From NCBI GenBank assembly GCA_001414345.1, contig LLCB01000103.1, forward strand, positions 1 through 64,000: a stretch of 64,000 nucleotides of DNA. Direction: 5' to 3'. The translations under genes and the position numbers were made by a program. Numbering within the stretch: the stretch's first letter is position 1; every line of letters begins with the position of its first letter. The notes under the pieces were generated by a model. The model did no database searches. It was not told where the DNA came from and saw only the letters and a list, made by a program, of their open reading frames with translations. This document shows, piece after piece, positions 36,050 through 49,905 of this stretch. This stretch comes from Hymenoscyphus infarciens (Eukaryota > Ascomycota > Leotiomycetes > Helotiales > Helotiaceae).

Positions 36050-36610
36050 AGGAGGAGGCTTAATAAAGAGGCTTAATAAGAAGGCTTAATAAGAAGGCTT
36101 AATAAAGATATTCAGAACTTAGAGAAAGCTTAAGAAGGCTTAAAGAGGCTTAATAAGGATATTTAGAACTTAGATTTAGAACTTAGAGAAGGCTTAACGA
36201 GGCTTAATAGAGATATTTAGAACTTAGATTTAGAACTTAGATTTAGAACTTAGATTTAGAACTTATATTTAGAACTTAGAGAAGGCTTAAAGAGGCTTAA
36301 TAGAGATATTTAGAACTTAGATTTAGAACTTAGAGAAGGCTTAAGGTATAAGCTTAAGGCATAGGCTTAAGAAGGATATTTAGAACTTAGATTTAGAACT
36401 TAGAGGCTTAATAGGGATATTTAGAACTTAGAGAAGGCTTAAGAAGGCTCGAGGAGGCTTAATAGGGATATTCAGAACTTAGATTTAGAACTTAGAGAAG
36501 GTTTAAAGAGGATATTCAAAACTTAGATTTAGAACTTAGATTCGGAACTTAGATTTGAAACTTAGATTCGGAACTTAGAGAAGGCTTAAGAAGGCTTAAA
36601 GAGGATAGTA
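36050..36610. repeat. Composite GGCTTAA / TTAGAACTTAGA array
   Basis: Irregular higher-order array mixing AGGCTTAATAAAGA-like and GATATTTAGAACTTAGA-like words. It is purine-rich on plus, and no fixed period was found. The stretch 36,611-37,240 beyond it is unassigned RIP-type DNA. Confidence 0.7.
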
Positions 36611-37239
36611 AGCTATAAGAATATTAGTAGATCTTAGGTAAGCTATTCTTAATATCTTAATTAATAATAGTTCTACTAAATTCTCTACTTCTCTCTAAGT
36701 AAGTCCTATTAATTAATACTAGTATTACTCTTAGGTCTATATTCCTATTCGTTTATTACTACTATTTAGATATTTATTAGTTTAAGGATTAAAGTTATTA
36801 GGCTTAAGGAAGGTTAATAGTTAATAGTTATTAAGATCCTTTTACTGTTTCTATTATAGTCGCGGCTTCTAATTTAATACTAATATTATAGTATTAAGAC
36901 TCGTTACTTAAAAACAATTATATATTATAAGGATATATTATAACTTTAGTATCTATTTAATATTCTTTTAATACTTAGACGTTATTAGGTAGTTATTTAT
37001 AATAGATATAGATAATAGTGTTTTTAGAAGAGAATAGTTAGTTATACTCTCTAAAGACCTAGATAAAGTAAGCAACTATACCTACTTCTTAATATCTATC
37101 TTATAAGCTAAAGTCTACTATTTATAGATACTTATAATAATAATTATTATATCTTTTTATTTCTACTATTATATATCTCTTATATACTTACTTCTAGAAT
37201 AAAATTTCTCTATAATATATTCTTCTAGATATTAAATTT

Positions 37240-38510
37240 TAAAAAAGCCTAGACTAGGGTCCTCTCTTCTATATACTAGAGGAATATAATATTTAAATTA
37301 TATAAAATCTAGTTACTATATATACTCTAGGTAAAGACTTTAGCTATCTATAGCCTTCTCTTTAAGACTATCTAGTATAGATAATATATACTCTTTCCTC
37401 TTCTTAATTAATCCTAAGCTATAAATCTTAGTATTACTAGTAGTAGTATATACTAGTAATCTTAAAGTTAGCTCTTTAGTATATATATAATTAAGAATAG
37501 TTAATAATAAGAAAGCGTAGAATTTCCTTTAGAATTTAATTATAAAAACCTACTTAAGTTTATAGATATTATACTAAGAATACCTTATAAAATCACTAAC
37601 TATAAAGGTTTATTAGTATATATTATATATATAAGATATCCTAGTAAACTAGTTTATCTTTTCGTTCTTTATAAAGATAGTAATGTTTTAGACCTAGTAC
37701 TCTTCTTAGAATATAACTTTAAGCTATTAGTAAAAGACTAAATCTATAGCTAGTATAGATAGAAAGAGCTATGATTTAACCTTTAATATTCTTATAAGGT
37801 AAGGTAAAAGGTAATACTTTTTTAAATCTACTCTTATTCTAGTATATCTATTAATCTTCTAAAAGTCCCTAGTATTAGTAGTGTAGTTCTTAATATCTTA
37901 CTTAGTTAATAATATAAAACTATTAAAGAGTTTAAGATACTTAGATTTAATAAATTTAAGTAGGTCTAATAACTCTAAGAAAGCCTTTACCTATAATCTT
38001 ATAAAACTAAGTCGTATAGATATAGTAATATTATCTTTAGCTATTAAGTACCTTATTAAGTTTATAAGTACTACTATATCTACCTAATCTTTCTATATTA
38101 TATACTTTAATTTACTAGCTAAGATATTAAGGTTTATAATATATATATATTTAAAGGTGTTATTAGTAATATATATACCTATATAAAAGTTTAGTAACTT
38201 ATAAAGTTTATTCTATTTATCTAAGCTAGTTTTTATTACCTTTTTCTCTAATTTTAAGAGCTATTCTAGGCTATGTCTAGATATATAACTCTAAACTTCC
38301 TTATTAGAATTATACTATAACATACTATTATTATCCTTATTCTTATCTCCGTTTTCTACTATTATTAGATTAGTAATATCTAGAATATTCTTATCTATTT
38401 CTTCTTCAACTACGGCTTCTCTCACTTCTATATAATTAATAAGTAAGAGATATAACTGTCTTAACCTTAATACTTTATCCTCTATCTTATAACTTAATAT
38501 TACGTAAGTA
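37240..38510 (-). pseudogene. Unidentified RIP-degraded ORF
   Basis: The minus strand reads as a continuous protein of over 350 codons, broken only by TAA/TAG at positions where Gln or Trp would fit. Examples are RKEYILSILDSLKEKAID near 37,390 and LLDLLKFIKSKYLKLFNSF near 37,940. It is rich in Leu/Ile/Lys. It resembles no family I can name. It lies downstream, on the same strand, of the helicase remnant and may belong to the same large element. Confidence 0.45.
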
Positions 38511-41500
38511 TACGACCCTATAATAGTAAGGGTTTTAGTAATATTCTTAAATAAAGTAATAAGTACTATTAATCTAGTTATATAAGTATATAAAAGTATA
38601 TACTAGCTTATATATATTAATAATATTTAAATAAAACTTAATTTATACTAAGTGCTTCTACTATAATAGTATAGAATTAGAGGTATAAGAATAACTATAT
38701 AGCTAGTTTCTAAGAGTAACTATAAGTAAAGATAATAAAGTAACTAAATACGTAGCTAATTATATAGAAAAGGGAAAGAGTATATAGCCTTTATAAATTC
38801 CTTTCCTCTATTTACTATAAGAATCTTATTTATTAATATTATAAAGATAACTCTACTAATACCTCTTTATTTAAAGTATAAGATATTATAGCCTCTATTA
38901 AGTATAAGATCTAATAAATAAGTAATTAGTATAATAGTAGCTTCTTCTTTATATATACTAAGCTACTAGAAAAAAAGAGCTTAAGTCTTATTATACTTAA
39001 TGTCTTACTCTTCTTTATAGAGATAAATAATATTAAAATAGTAACGTCTATACTCTTTAGTATTAAAGTCTAGCTTATATTAGTTCTATAAAAATATATA
39101 ATATATACAACATCTTAAATCTACTAGAAAGTATATAAAAGTAGAATTATTAGCTACTACTAGTATATCTCTAATAATAGTATAGAGAAAGGCTTTTACT
39201 AATATATAAGTGTTATTAATATTAATTATAATACCTTTAGCTAAAGCCTATATATTAAGAGTAATATTCCTAATAACTTTATTAAGAGCTACTCTATATA
39301 GGCCTAATATTAAAGTAAATATATTTATAAGCTTACGTCGTTTATTATAGTTAAGATATAATAGTATAAGATAGAATCCTTTTAACACTCTATATATATT
39401 TTAATAAATACTAAAGTTATTAATAAATAATATAAGTAGTAGCAAGAGATATAGCTAAATATCCTTAGAAAATTTAATAAGATAATTATAGCTATATATA
39501 AAAACCTTAATATCTACTCTTAATAGATAAGTAAAGTAGATAGGCTTTATAGTCTCTTAAATAAGATTAACTTAACGCTTTATAAATAACTTATTAAGTA
39601 GATTAACAACGTTTATAGAAGGATTATTTAAGTCTTATTACTAGTTTATATTAACCTTATAAATATAGTAGATAAATCGTTTAAAGATCTTTATAGTACT
39701 TATTACTAGTATAAATTCTTTAGCCTCTATTTTTAACTTTTTAGATAAATTAGAGAATAGCTCCTTTATATTCCTTAGTATAATAATTAGTTAAACTATA
39801 AGAATGATTTCTCTAGGCATTTAGGCTAATAAACGATAATCTCGTCTAATAAAAGTAACTTATTCTCTATTATAATACTTAACTATCTTAGTAAATCTAA
39901 TAATATCTCTAGAGATTATAATATTACTATAAATTATATAAGCGAAGTCCTTAAAAGTTATTATTATAGATAATCTCTAAGATTAAGAATTCTAAAATTT
40001 AATAAGCTTATTAATATAATAGATAAGGCTAAAATATATCTTTTTAGTAAGAGCTACTATAAAAAGGATTTTTGTAGATAGATCTATTAGATTATACTAG
40101 TAGTACTAACCTTTTTACTTAATATGTCTACGTTTAGCTCTTTATCTTTAAATTTGTTCTTTTTTATCTACTATAAGAGTTAGGACTTTATTAAGATTAA
40201 CTTTAATTAGCTAATATATTATATAGAGAATTAATAGGTATATACGAAGTTTATACTTTAGTATATCTAGTTTTATAGAGAGCTAGAATTCGTCTTCGTC
40301 TCTGTCTTCTTCTTCGTCGACGCCTATAGAAGCCTTTACTATATACTATACCTCTCTTAGCTACTAGTAATATAATTATAAAATCGAGCTTCTTTTATAC
40401 TATAAACTAAAAGCTAGATAAAAGTTTAAGAGAGGCTTATTACTAAGTATCTATTAGATAGACTCGACGTCTAAGTTGTCTAGATTCTATAGAGGAAGCT
40501 CTACTAGGTAGTAGTTAAATACTATTATATTAATATCTCTACTAGATAATATACTACCTTTATTATTAATATCGTTATTATTATTATCCTCTAAATCAGC
40601 GAATATAAGTGCTAAAACTGCTTCGTTAATTATATTATATATATTCTATAGAAGTTAGAAAGATAAACACTTTATATAAAGAAGTAAGTATATCGTTATA
40701 GTATACTATAATCTCATTCTCAAAATCGGCCTCTTTAGTAGTATTGTTTTACTCTAATTTAGCTACTTCTTTAAATATTATATACTTATCTTTATAATAC
40801 TAAGTAAGCTCTATTATAAGGATTTCTAATCTATCTACTATTTATATACTAAGTATTGCCTCTTTATCTTTAATATAAATAAGTAATATAGAAATAAGAT
40901 TAATCTCTACCTCTACTTCTTTATATCTATCTAGTTCTTATATAGGCCTATTATTAGCTATATTTCTACGTGTAAGAAAGGCCTACGTAGCTTTATAACA
41001 ACGACCTAAGCTAGCTATATTAGAAGAACCTGCTATAGTATACTATTTAATAGTTTCTAATAATTTAACTATACGCTCTATAGTTAAATTTAGAAATAAG
41101 GTATAGAGTAGTGTTTTAAAATTATATAGTATTATATTAAAGTTATTATATTAAAGTTACTTATACCTTCCTTTCTCTAGTAGAAATTTAGTAACAAAGA
41201 ATTAAAAAAGCTATAATATTATATTTTAATATAATTTAACTATATTAGTAAATTATAGTACCTAGGAAAGGCTTTTATAGAAGAATAATTAATTAACTTT
41301 TATTACTATTAAATATTACTCTATTAATATTAGAGAAAACTACTATATAACTAGTAAATAATATAAAAAACCTATAAAGTAAGAATAAGCTTTATAATAT
41401 ATAAGAGAAAGAAAAAAAGAGTATACGTATTAGGTATTACTAGGTATTAGAAAAACGCTAGCAGACCTCTATTTATATAAAGAATAGATAAAGGAAGAAA

Positions 41501-41700
41501 AGTAATAAATAAAAAGGAATATATAAGTAGTTATCTCTACCTACTCTATTATAAATAACTAAAGAAAGCCTTTTCTAGATATACTTATAAGCTATTAAGA
41601 TTATCGTCTAGGTTTAATTTATTAAGCACCTTAGTAATATCTATTAAGCTCTACTTATCTAGTTCTATTACTACTATTATAGTCCCTTAAATAGTATAAA
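38511..41700. other. Unassigned RIP-type DNA
   Basis: AT-rich, stop-filled in all frames, with local coding-like stretches on minus, and CG-richer patches at 40,280-40,520. No terminal repeat, protein motif or tandem array was recognised except one arm of inverted repeats at 41,261-41,276 and 41,565-41,583. Confidence 0.5.
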
Positions 41701-41879
41701 GTATATATTCTATAAGCTACTAAGTATTAAGTAGTTATATATTATAGGAGATATAGTTATTAGATACGTGAACAAGCTCTTCTTAAATAAGAAACTAATT
41801 ATTAATAATATACTCTTTATCACTACTAGCGCCTATAATAGTATTAACCTCTTTATTAAGCTTAGATATTACTATTAGT

Positions 41880-43710
41880 AAGCATTTATAGATATTATTT
41901 AGAATAATACAGTTATAAATAGTACTAATAATATATTAGTAAAGGTAGTAGACGTTATCTAGTTAACTCTATTAGTAGAGTCAGCTCAGTTCTTAAGCTT
42001 TAATACCCTAGTTTAATACTAGGTCTTAAGACTAACTATAGTAATATAGCCCCTAGAGATTAGCTCCTCTTTAACTAATATAGTACTCTCTAATAAAGGC
42101 GAAGTATAAATCGAGATCGGTTATAAATTTATTAATTAGATCTTAGCGTTTAAGTATATCTAATTTAGATATAAAAGTAGTATAGTTAATATCTAAAAGT
42201 TATAGAATACTATAAACAAGGAGCTAAGTAGCTAGAAGGCTATACTAAATAGTTATCTTTTTTTACTTTTAAATTATAATTAATAAGATAATATAATAAG
42301 CTTCTCTAATTTTAAGAGCTCTAGCTCTTACTATATATAAAATCCTAAGTATATCTATCTTATTAAATAGAGTAGTAAAGGCTTACCTACCTTAATTCTT
42401 ATATAAGCGTAGCTATAACTAAAGTATATAAGAGTTCTACTTCTATTCGCTTAGAGACTACGAATATAGAGTATCCTTAATAAGCTTAAACTATATAGAA
42501 TTAGAATATAGTAATAGGCGATAATACTCTCGACGGTTCTAGACTAATTTCCTATCCTTTATATAATAGTATATAAGCTTCCTTATTAGAAGGTATAATA
42601 TATAAGTATACTCTAAAAGCTCGTCTAGTATAAATATACTATATAACTAGTAGTATACGAGATAGGTAAGGCTATCTCTAATAGAGTTCCTAGTCTTAGG
42701 ATTTAAGAAAGACTAAGTATACTTAATTATAATATCTTTAAAGACATAGCTAAGGTATAACTTCTACTTTACTAAATTACGCTTAAGGTCTTATTTGATT
42801 TTATCTAACTAGATATATTTCTTAATATAATAGATAGTCTTATATAAAACCTATATAGAATATCTATTATCTAGCTTAAATAGGTTTATTTATAAATTAA
42901 TACTCTATTTAGCTAATTAGTCTAGTAATTCCTAGTTCTTTCTAGCTTCTAATAAATAGGCGATTCTAAGAATATTAGCAATAGAATTAGGAAAAATTTT
43001 TATATTAGCTAGAATATAGAAGCTGCTAAAAAAACATACTAGGCTATTCTCTCTTATATATAGATTCTTTAGATTAGACGCTTCGTCTATATAGCTCTTA
43101 GTAAAACAACTACTAATATAGTTAGGCTATATTAGGTCTAGAGTAGTATAATAGTCTAGATGTTATATAGATTCCTTCGACTAGCTATTCTTCTACTACT
43201 AGAGAGAAAGGCCTTATAGCTTATACTAACCGGTTATTATATTAATAGAAGAGATAATAACTACGGCTATATTATCCTTATCCTCTTTATCTAGAAGAGA
43301 GTAAGTCTACTAGTTAGTCTTAATTAATTCTCTAACTACTTTAGAGTATATGTTATATATCTTTACTTATTTATTATTATAGTATACTAAAGGAGTTAAG
43401 AGATTTAAGAACTTCTTAAAAGTAGCTATGTTTTAGAGAATTAATAATAGTAGATAAAGGAAGTACTATAGCTATAGTAGTCTACTATTCTATTTAAGCT
43501 TAATAAGCTTTTAACTTATTCTCTTATATTGTTTCTAGAAGCGCTTTATTATATAATAGGATTTCTTAAGACTATAATAAACTACTAAAGCCTTATAGTA
43601 AACTAATATAGACTATTATTAATTAGTACTTATATATCTAGAAAAGGCTTTTCTAAACATATCTTATAAATAAATCTAATTATAGATAAGGTCTTTCCTA
43701 TATTAACCTT
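41880..43710 (-). pseudogene. SNF2-like helicase/ATPase remnant
   Basis: Minus strand, N to C. A P-loop-like NIGKTLSII lies at about 43,705-43,680. A motif-II-like YIDEASNLKN (DEAH-type box) lies at about 43,093-43,064. LKRQDLINKFITD lies near 42,150. AQELSRLYRQGQLDNV, after reading RIP stops as Gln/Arg, lies at 41,998-41,951 and fits SNF2 motif VI (QAxxRxxRxGQ). The order and spacing suit an SNF2 ATPase. The P-loop is in a different frame from the later motifs, so an intron or indel intervenes. SNF2 proteins remodel chromatin; here the gene appears to be repeat-borne, since its 5' flank is duplicated at 27,880-33,078. Confidence 0.55.
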
Positions 43711-43739
43711 ATCTTTAAGTAAGGTAATATTATATCCTA

Positions 43740-45118
43740 ACTCCTTAATCGCAAATATAGTATTAATAGCTATAATCTACTATAGGAGAAATAAATAAGT
43801 AATAGATATTTAAGAGAAGATAAGGTAATTAGGATCTAAATATATCTCTTAATATATACTAAAGTAATTACCTAGCTTAAAAATAGAGTTCCTTATCACG
43901 TTTTTAATTATTTATAAAAGGTCTTACTCTTTAGTTATATATTTTTTAGGTTTAATTATAGTATTATTTATAATTTCTTTAATAATATTATTCTAACGTT
44001 TTATCTTTATCTCCTAAATCTCTATTAAGAAGTTAGGTTATAACTCTAGTTCTTATACTAATCTCTTAATAAGTACTAGATCGTTGTTCTAGTAGGTAGT
44101 AATCTATAAGAGTATATATATACTATATATAGTAGACTTATTCTAAATATTATTAGAATTCTTAATAGAGATAAGCTACTCCTAATCAGATTATCTAATA
44201 TCCTTCTCTACCTTACCTACTTTATCCTCTCTACTAACGTCTCCTTTATTAATAGTAGTATTCTCTATTTTAGTCTTGTCTACTTCTATAAATTCCTTCT
44301 TAGACATAGTATTATTCTCTATAAATACGTACTTTATAGGCGATTTCGTAGATTAACACTTAGTAAGAGTAGCTTTAGAGCTAAGTAAGCTCTACCTAGT
44401 AGTAGCTATACTATATTAAAGATAAGATAGTAGGTTATTTAGGTCTAGTATTAACTATTTAAGACTAGTTTAAGAAACATAGCGCTTACCTTTCTTACTC
44501 TTTAACACCTTTCTAAGAGAATTTACTAGTTCTATATCTCTAGCTACCTTCTTTACCTATAGTATCTTTATATAGCTTATATATTATAATATCTACTAAT
44601 AGTAGTAGAGATTCTAGATCTACTAGTTAATCTTGTTTTATATTATATTACTTATATAGTTAGTAAAAAGACTGTTCTTTACTATAGTTATCTTATATAT
44701 ATAAAACAGAAATCGAGTCTTATACTCCTTTTCTCTCTAATTATATATATTAATAATAGGTGTACTATATTTTACTTACTAGCTAGACTCTCTAGCTTCT
44801 AGTTCCTATTATACTTTATCTAATTTAGATTCTTATTAGCTCTTTCTCTTCTTAATATTTCATTTAGTTTAAAGTTTTAAAACGTGCTTTTATAGTTCCT
44901 TCTAAAAAGACGCCTACTATTTAGATTATATAAATTTATCTATTACTTTTTTAAAGCCTAAGCCTAAATATTTAGTATATTCTTTTAGATTTATAAACTT
45001 CTTTTAGTTCTATAGTAGATTACTATATAAATAATCTATATTATTACTGCTACTAGTAACTAAGGCTTTAGTATATATAGCCTTTAAAGGTAGTATATTA
45101 AGAAAGGCTTTATTATAC
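43740..45118 (-). mobile_element. Helicase-linked dispersed repeat, copy 2
   Basis: Collinear with copy 1 (27,880-28,790 plus 31,988-32,443) and uninterrupted at the point where copy 1 has its FII insertion (about 44,620-44,640). Similarity to copy 1 stops at about 45,118. It reads into the P-loop of the helicase remnant at its left side on minus. Confidence 0.65.
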
Positions 45119-45849
45119 TATATTCTTTAATAAAAAGGTATTATAAGATAATATAGAATTAAGAATAGTTTCTAAAAGGCGAGGTAAATATAATCGATCT
45201 TATATAATAGCTTAGTATAGCTACTAATAAAGCCTTTCTTATATATTAATAAGGTAGCTTTCTATTTAATAAGAGCGTACTTACTAATACTATAATAGAG
45301 GATCGTTTTATACTCTTATTATTTAATTAAGTTAATCGCGTTATATATAGTAGATACTAGTATAGATTAGTAGATGTTAAGTATAGTATATTAGTTAATT
45401 AAGAGATTATAAAGTTATAAGGTTATTAATTTTTTAATAAACGTTATAAAGCTCTAGTACTCTATAATAGTAGCCTTATATACTCTATCTTTTCTAGTAG
45501 AGGTAGAGTAACATTTATATTTAGTAGAGGCCTCTCTTACTTCTAAGATCTCTTATAAATAAGCTTTATTTTATAATATTAAGTATTCTAGAATATAAAT
45601 AAACATAAATAGTTAATAGAGAATTCGTCTATAAAAGGCTTTACTAACTTAACTATACACCTTTTTACTTATATTAAACTTATAAATCTATAATACTCTA
45701 TCTTTAAACTTATATTAGATTAATCCTAGTAACGCTACTATCCCCTGTCTAATAACTTAATAAACTATATAAGTATAAAAGGCTAACTATTCCTATTTCT
45801 TAGTAAGTCTTATTATTATTATCTATTATTTTCTATAATATCTTCTACT

Positions 45850-47735
45850 AATATATTTCCTTTATTACTATTAAATATATACTTATCTTTTAGTAGTACT
45901 AGTATAATAGTTTATAATTTAAGTAAACCTAGTAATATTAAGTTCTAACTACTTAAGTCTAAGAAACCTACTATTATATCTATTAAGAAGATACTATCTT
46001 ATTTTATAGATAAATTAGCTAAAACTTATAAGTAAGTATAGAACTTAGATAATACTAGTAAAGAAGAATAAGTAACTTCCTCTCCTATACTAAAAAAGGT
46101 ATTTTATATCTACTATCTACTATCTATAGTCTTTATACTAAGAAAGCCTTTCCTAAGTAAATAAATCTAAGAATAAGTCTAAAAGATAAGTACTATTAGC
46201 CTTAATTAATAAACTTCTAAATAATATAACTAGTATAAGAAGTTAATATAAAGTAAAATATACTTAAAAGCTATCTTAGAAGAGTAATTATTATATACCT
46301 TTATAATAATCCTAAAAGCTATTTTAAAAGAGTAATTATTATATACTTTTATAATAATTCTAAAAGCTATCTTAGAAGAGCGATTGTCGTATACCTTTAT
46401 AATAATCCTAAAAGCTATTATAGAATAAGAAAACCCGTCTAACTAATAATTTCTATATAGAAGAAAATTAAGACGAAGAGTTAGCTACTCCTTATCTACT
46501 ATAATAAGAATAATATAAAGATAGTTTTCTAAAAGATATAAATAATACTTAAGTTAATAACACTTATTATTCTATATATCTCTCCTAATCGAATAATATA
46601 TATAAGAAAGAGCTAGAGTATAATATAATAAATTAATATAAATAAGATAATAATAGTCTTACTCTTAACCCTCTAAATAAACCACCTAAGTTAAAGTCTT
46701 AGAAGTTAACTCTTTTCTCTAAAAGTAAGATATATCTAAGAAACTCTTTCCTAAGATACCTTATTAACTAATATACTATATTCTAATAACTCTACTAAGG
46801 TTATAGTAAAGGTACCTATTATTTTAAAATCTAAGGTAATAAAGGCTAAACTAGCTCTTTCTAAAGTAAGGAAAATAGTAGTAGTAGCCTCTTAAACCTC
46901 TCTATACTTACTAGTAATATCTACTAAAGAGTAAACTATAGAGTACTATAACTTACTTTCTAAAGACGTTAAAGTTATTAAATTTTCTATTTTTAAGACT
47001 AAAGCTAACTATAAACTTAAGTAGCTTAACTAGTAACTATTCTTAGCTACGTTTTATTATAAAGATATTATATTACTAGATATAAAAGTATATTATCTAT
47101 ATAAAAAGCGTTATTCTTTAGTAAAAGAGGCTAGTAAAAAGACTTTATAAGATATAAAGAATTAAAAGCCTTAGACGTATAATTAAGTATTTTAAATCAT
47201 CGCCTAAGTATTTATAGATAATATAGAGTAGAATAGATTAACTAAATAAGATAACGTATTTAATACTATTAAGTAGGAATACTAGAAGTATTAGTTACCT
47301 ATATTATTCTATTTTACCTACTAATTAGTAGATTTTAATTAAATTACTTAAAAGGGTTATTATTAGTTAAAATATAAGTTCTTTTACTTAAGAAGGTGGT
47401 AAAGGCTTACTTAGAATAGTTATATATATCTATATACTTATACTAGCCTATATAAATATCTTATATAATTAAGGTGCTCTACTAGACGACTCTCCTTATA
47501 ATCGCTAATAGGCTATAACGTTCTTAGAAAGTATATATAAATATAAGAAGATTACTAAGTATTATATTATTAAGTACTTTCCTTTATAAGATATTAATCT
47601 TATACTAGCTTCTAAGATAGTATTTATATAGTTAGATATTAATAAGATAGATAAGGCTAATATCTTAGATAGGTTCTTTTCTAATAGTAATAAAGAGAGA
47701 GATAATAAATTAAAAGAAGAGTAATAATCCTAGTA
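45850..47735 (+). pseudogene. Unidentified RIP-degraded ORF, plus strand
   Basis: Plus strand shows coding-like segments: a Ser/Lys-rich start near 45,900, a 16-residue repeat (see 46,266), and a C-terminal part near 47,480-47,735 with YKYKKITKYYIIKYFPL. The frame must shift at least once. No family is recognised. 45,119-45,850 carries no identifiable feature. Confidence 0.35.
46266..46415 (+). repeat. 48-bp tandem repeat (3+ copies), possibly coding
   Basis: Three near-identical 48-bp units starting AAAGCTATCTTAGAAGAG. In one plus frame each unit would encode the same 16 residues, KSYLRRVIIIYLYNNP-like. The third unit keeps CG where the others have TA. Confidence 0.75.
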
Positions 47736-47760
47736 GAGAAGAGAAAAGCCTTTCCTAGGG

Positions 47761-49179
47761 CCTCTTTAGTCTAGGTATCTAGTATTTAGTATCTTAGTAT
47801 TTAATTTTCTACTTTTCGCTTTTTCTTATTACTTCTACCTTACTTTTTCTTATTACTTCTACTTTTAAGTCCTTTCTATACTTCGCGTATATCGGTTATA
47901 TTAGGTTAAAAAGCCTTTCCTAGATATAGGTTAGCATTGTCTTTAATAATTATATAAATTTATAAGAGAATAATAAAATAAAGGAATAAGTAAATAAAGA
48001 GAGGATGTTTTAGTATTAATTTATTTTATAATACTTAGTAGAATTTACTATTTATTATTATACTCTAGTTATTATACTCTATTTATAGTAGGAGTTTAGA
48101 GTTAGTATACTATATTATTTATTTCGTATAATACTATATTCCTTATTCTACGTAAATAGTAAAGATCTATTTTATACTTTATAATCTTAATACCTTACTT
48201 TTATTTTTTAATAATATAGGTATATTTTATAATTAGACTTTTAATAAAAAGAAATAACACTTTAAGATACCTAGCTATCTATAATTTATATACTAAGGGT
48301 AAATTAAGTTATGTATATTAGCTTCTAGATATCTTATAAGACGTAAAGATAGTAATTCTAGTAAAAAAAACAGTAGTAAAATAAGAATATATCTAACTAC
48401 ACTGAAATTCAAGGAACTTTATAACTAAGAAATAGTAGTAAACTTTATCTAAAGACTCTTAAATTAAGGTATAATTAAAAGCATAATAATCTTATAAGAC
48501 TATAATTTTATATCTAGTCAAGGAAACCTCTACTTCTAAAGACGAAGTATATATACTAAGTTAAAGGGCTATTAATACTACTATAAACATTTATTAGTAG
48601 GTTAGTTATATGTCTTAATAATAGAAATAACGAGTTAAGCTCTTATATAACACCTATATAACTATATATTAACTAATTAAGCTACTCTTTTTATAAGACA
48701 TTTATAACTCTACTTAATTATATTTAAGTAATATAAAGTTAAATTTATTATAGGAAAGCTAGCTAATTAGAAGCTATTTATAAAGGATATATACTAGAGA
48801 TTAGTTTTTATAGCCTAGCCTTAGAGCCTTAAGTTTATAATATAATAACCCTATAATTTAACGGGTAATTTAATAACCTCGTGATTTATAATATAATAAC
48901 CTGCGACGATTTACAAATACGATTTACGAATATACTTTCTTATAATTATAATTTATAAATACGCTTCTTTATAAATATAATTTATAAATACGCTTTCTTA
49001 TAAATATAATTCCTTATAATAATTTAACTCTACTTAATTCTAACTCCTCTCCTTATAACTAATAGCCGCTTTTATACCGCGATAAATACTCCTTTAAATT
49101 ATACGTAAACAGATAATACTAGAATAGGCATAAACTATAGGAAAGCAAAGAGGATTAGAGACTCTAGAAGACTAACATG
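47761..49179. other. Unassigned AT-rich DNA
   Basis: No protein, terminus or array could be supported. From about 48,850 to 49,030 there are short repeats of TTTATAAATACG-like words. Confidence 0.4.
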
Positions 49180-49510
49180 CTATAGAAGATAGAGGATAAT
49201 AATATTATAGGAGATAGAAGATAATAATATTATAGGAGATAGAGGACGATAATATTATAAGAGATAGAGGACGATAATATTATAAGAGATAGAGGATAAG
49301 GATATTATAAGAGATAAAGAATAAGGATATTATAGGAGATAGAAGATAAGGATATTATAGAAGATAGAGGATAAGGATATTATAGGAGATAGAGGATAAG
49401 GATATTATAGGAGATAGAAGACAAGGATATTATAAGAGATAGAGGATAATAATATTATAGAAGATAGAAGACGATAATATTATAAGAGATAGAGGACGAG
49501 GATATTATTA
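49180..49510. repeat. 25-bp minisatellite (13 copies)
   Basis: Unit GATATTATAGGAGATAGAGG followed by ATAAG or ACGAT, thirteen copies. Two variant types (ATAAG versus ACGAT tails) alternate in blocks, suggesting growth by unequal exchange. Purine-rich on plus. Confidence 0.88.
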
Positions 49511-49785
49511 AGTCTTAATAGTCTCTTAACTTAGAAAGGTGTTTATTATTTAATTCTATAATATAGCTAGAACTAAAACTAAACTTAGGCTTACTTTATA
49601 ACACTACTACGTATATATAGTTACGCCGTAGCTAATAACTAACTCCTTATAATATCCTTTCTATATATTTAATCTTAGCCTACGCTCTTAAGTAAGACTA
49701 TTAGAGGTAGCGGCGGTATAGCTAATCGAATAAATCTGCCTATTTATAATTTAATATAGATAAGGTTATCTAATCTATAACTTTA

Positions 49786-49905
49786 GTATAAAACCTCTCT
49801 TATCTATAAAACCTCTCTTATCTATAAAACCTCTCTTATCTACGAAACCTCTCTTATCTATAAAACCTCTCTTATCTATGAAACCTCTTAACTATCTATA
49901 AAGCC
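49786..49905. repeat. 18-bp minisatellite (6-7 copies)
   Basis: Unit AAACCTCTCTTATCTATA; one or two units keep ACG or ATG in place of ATA. Confidence 0.85.
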
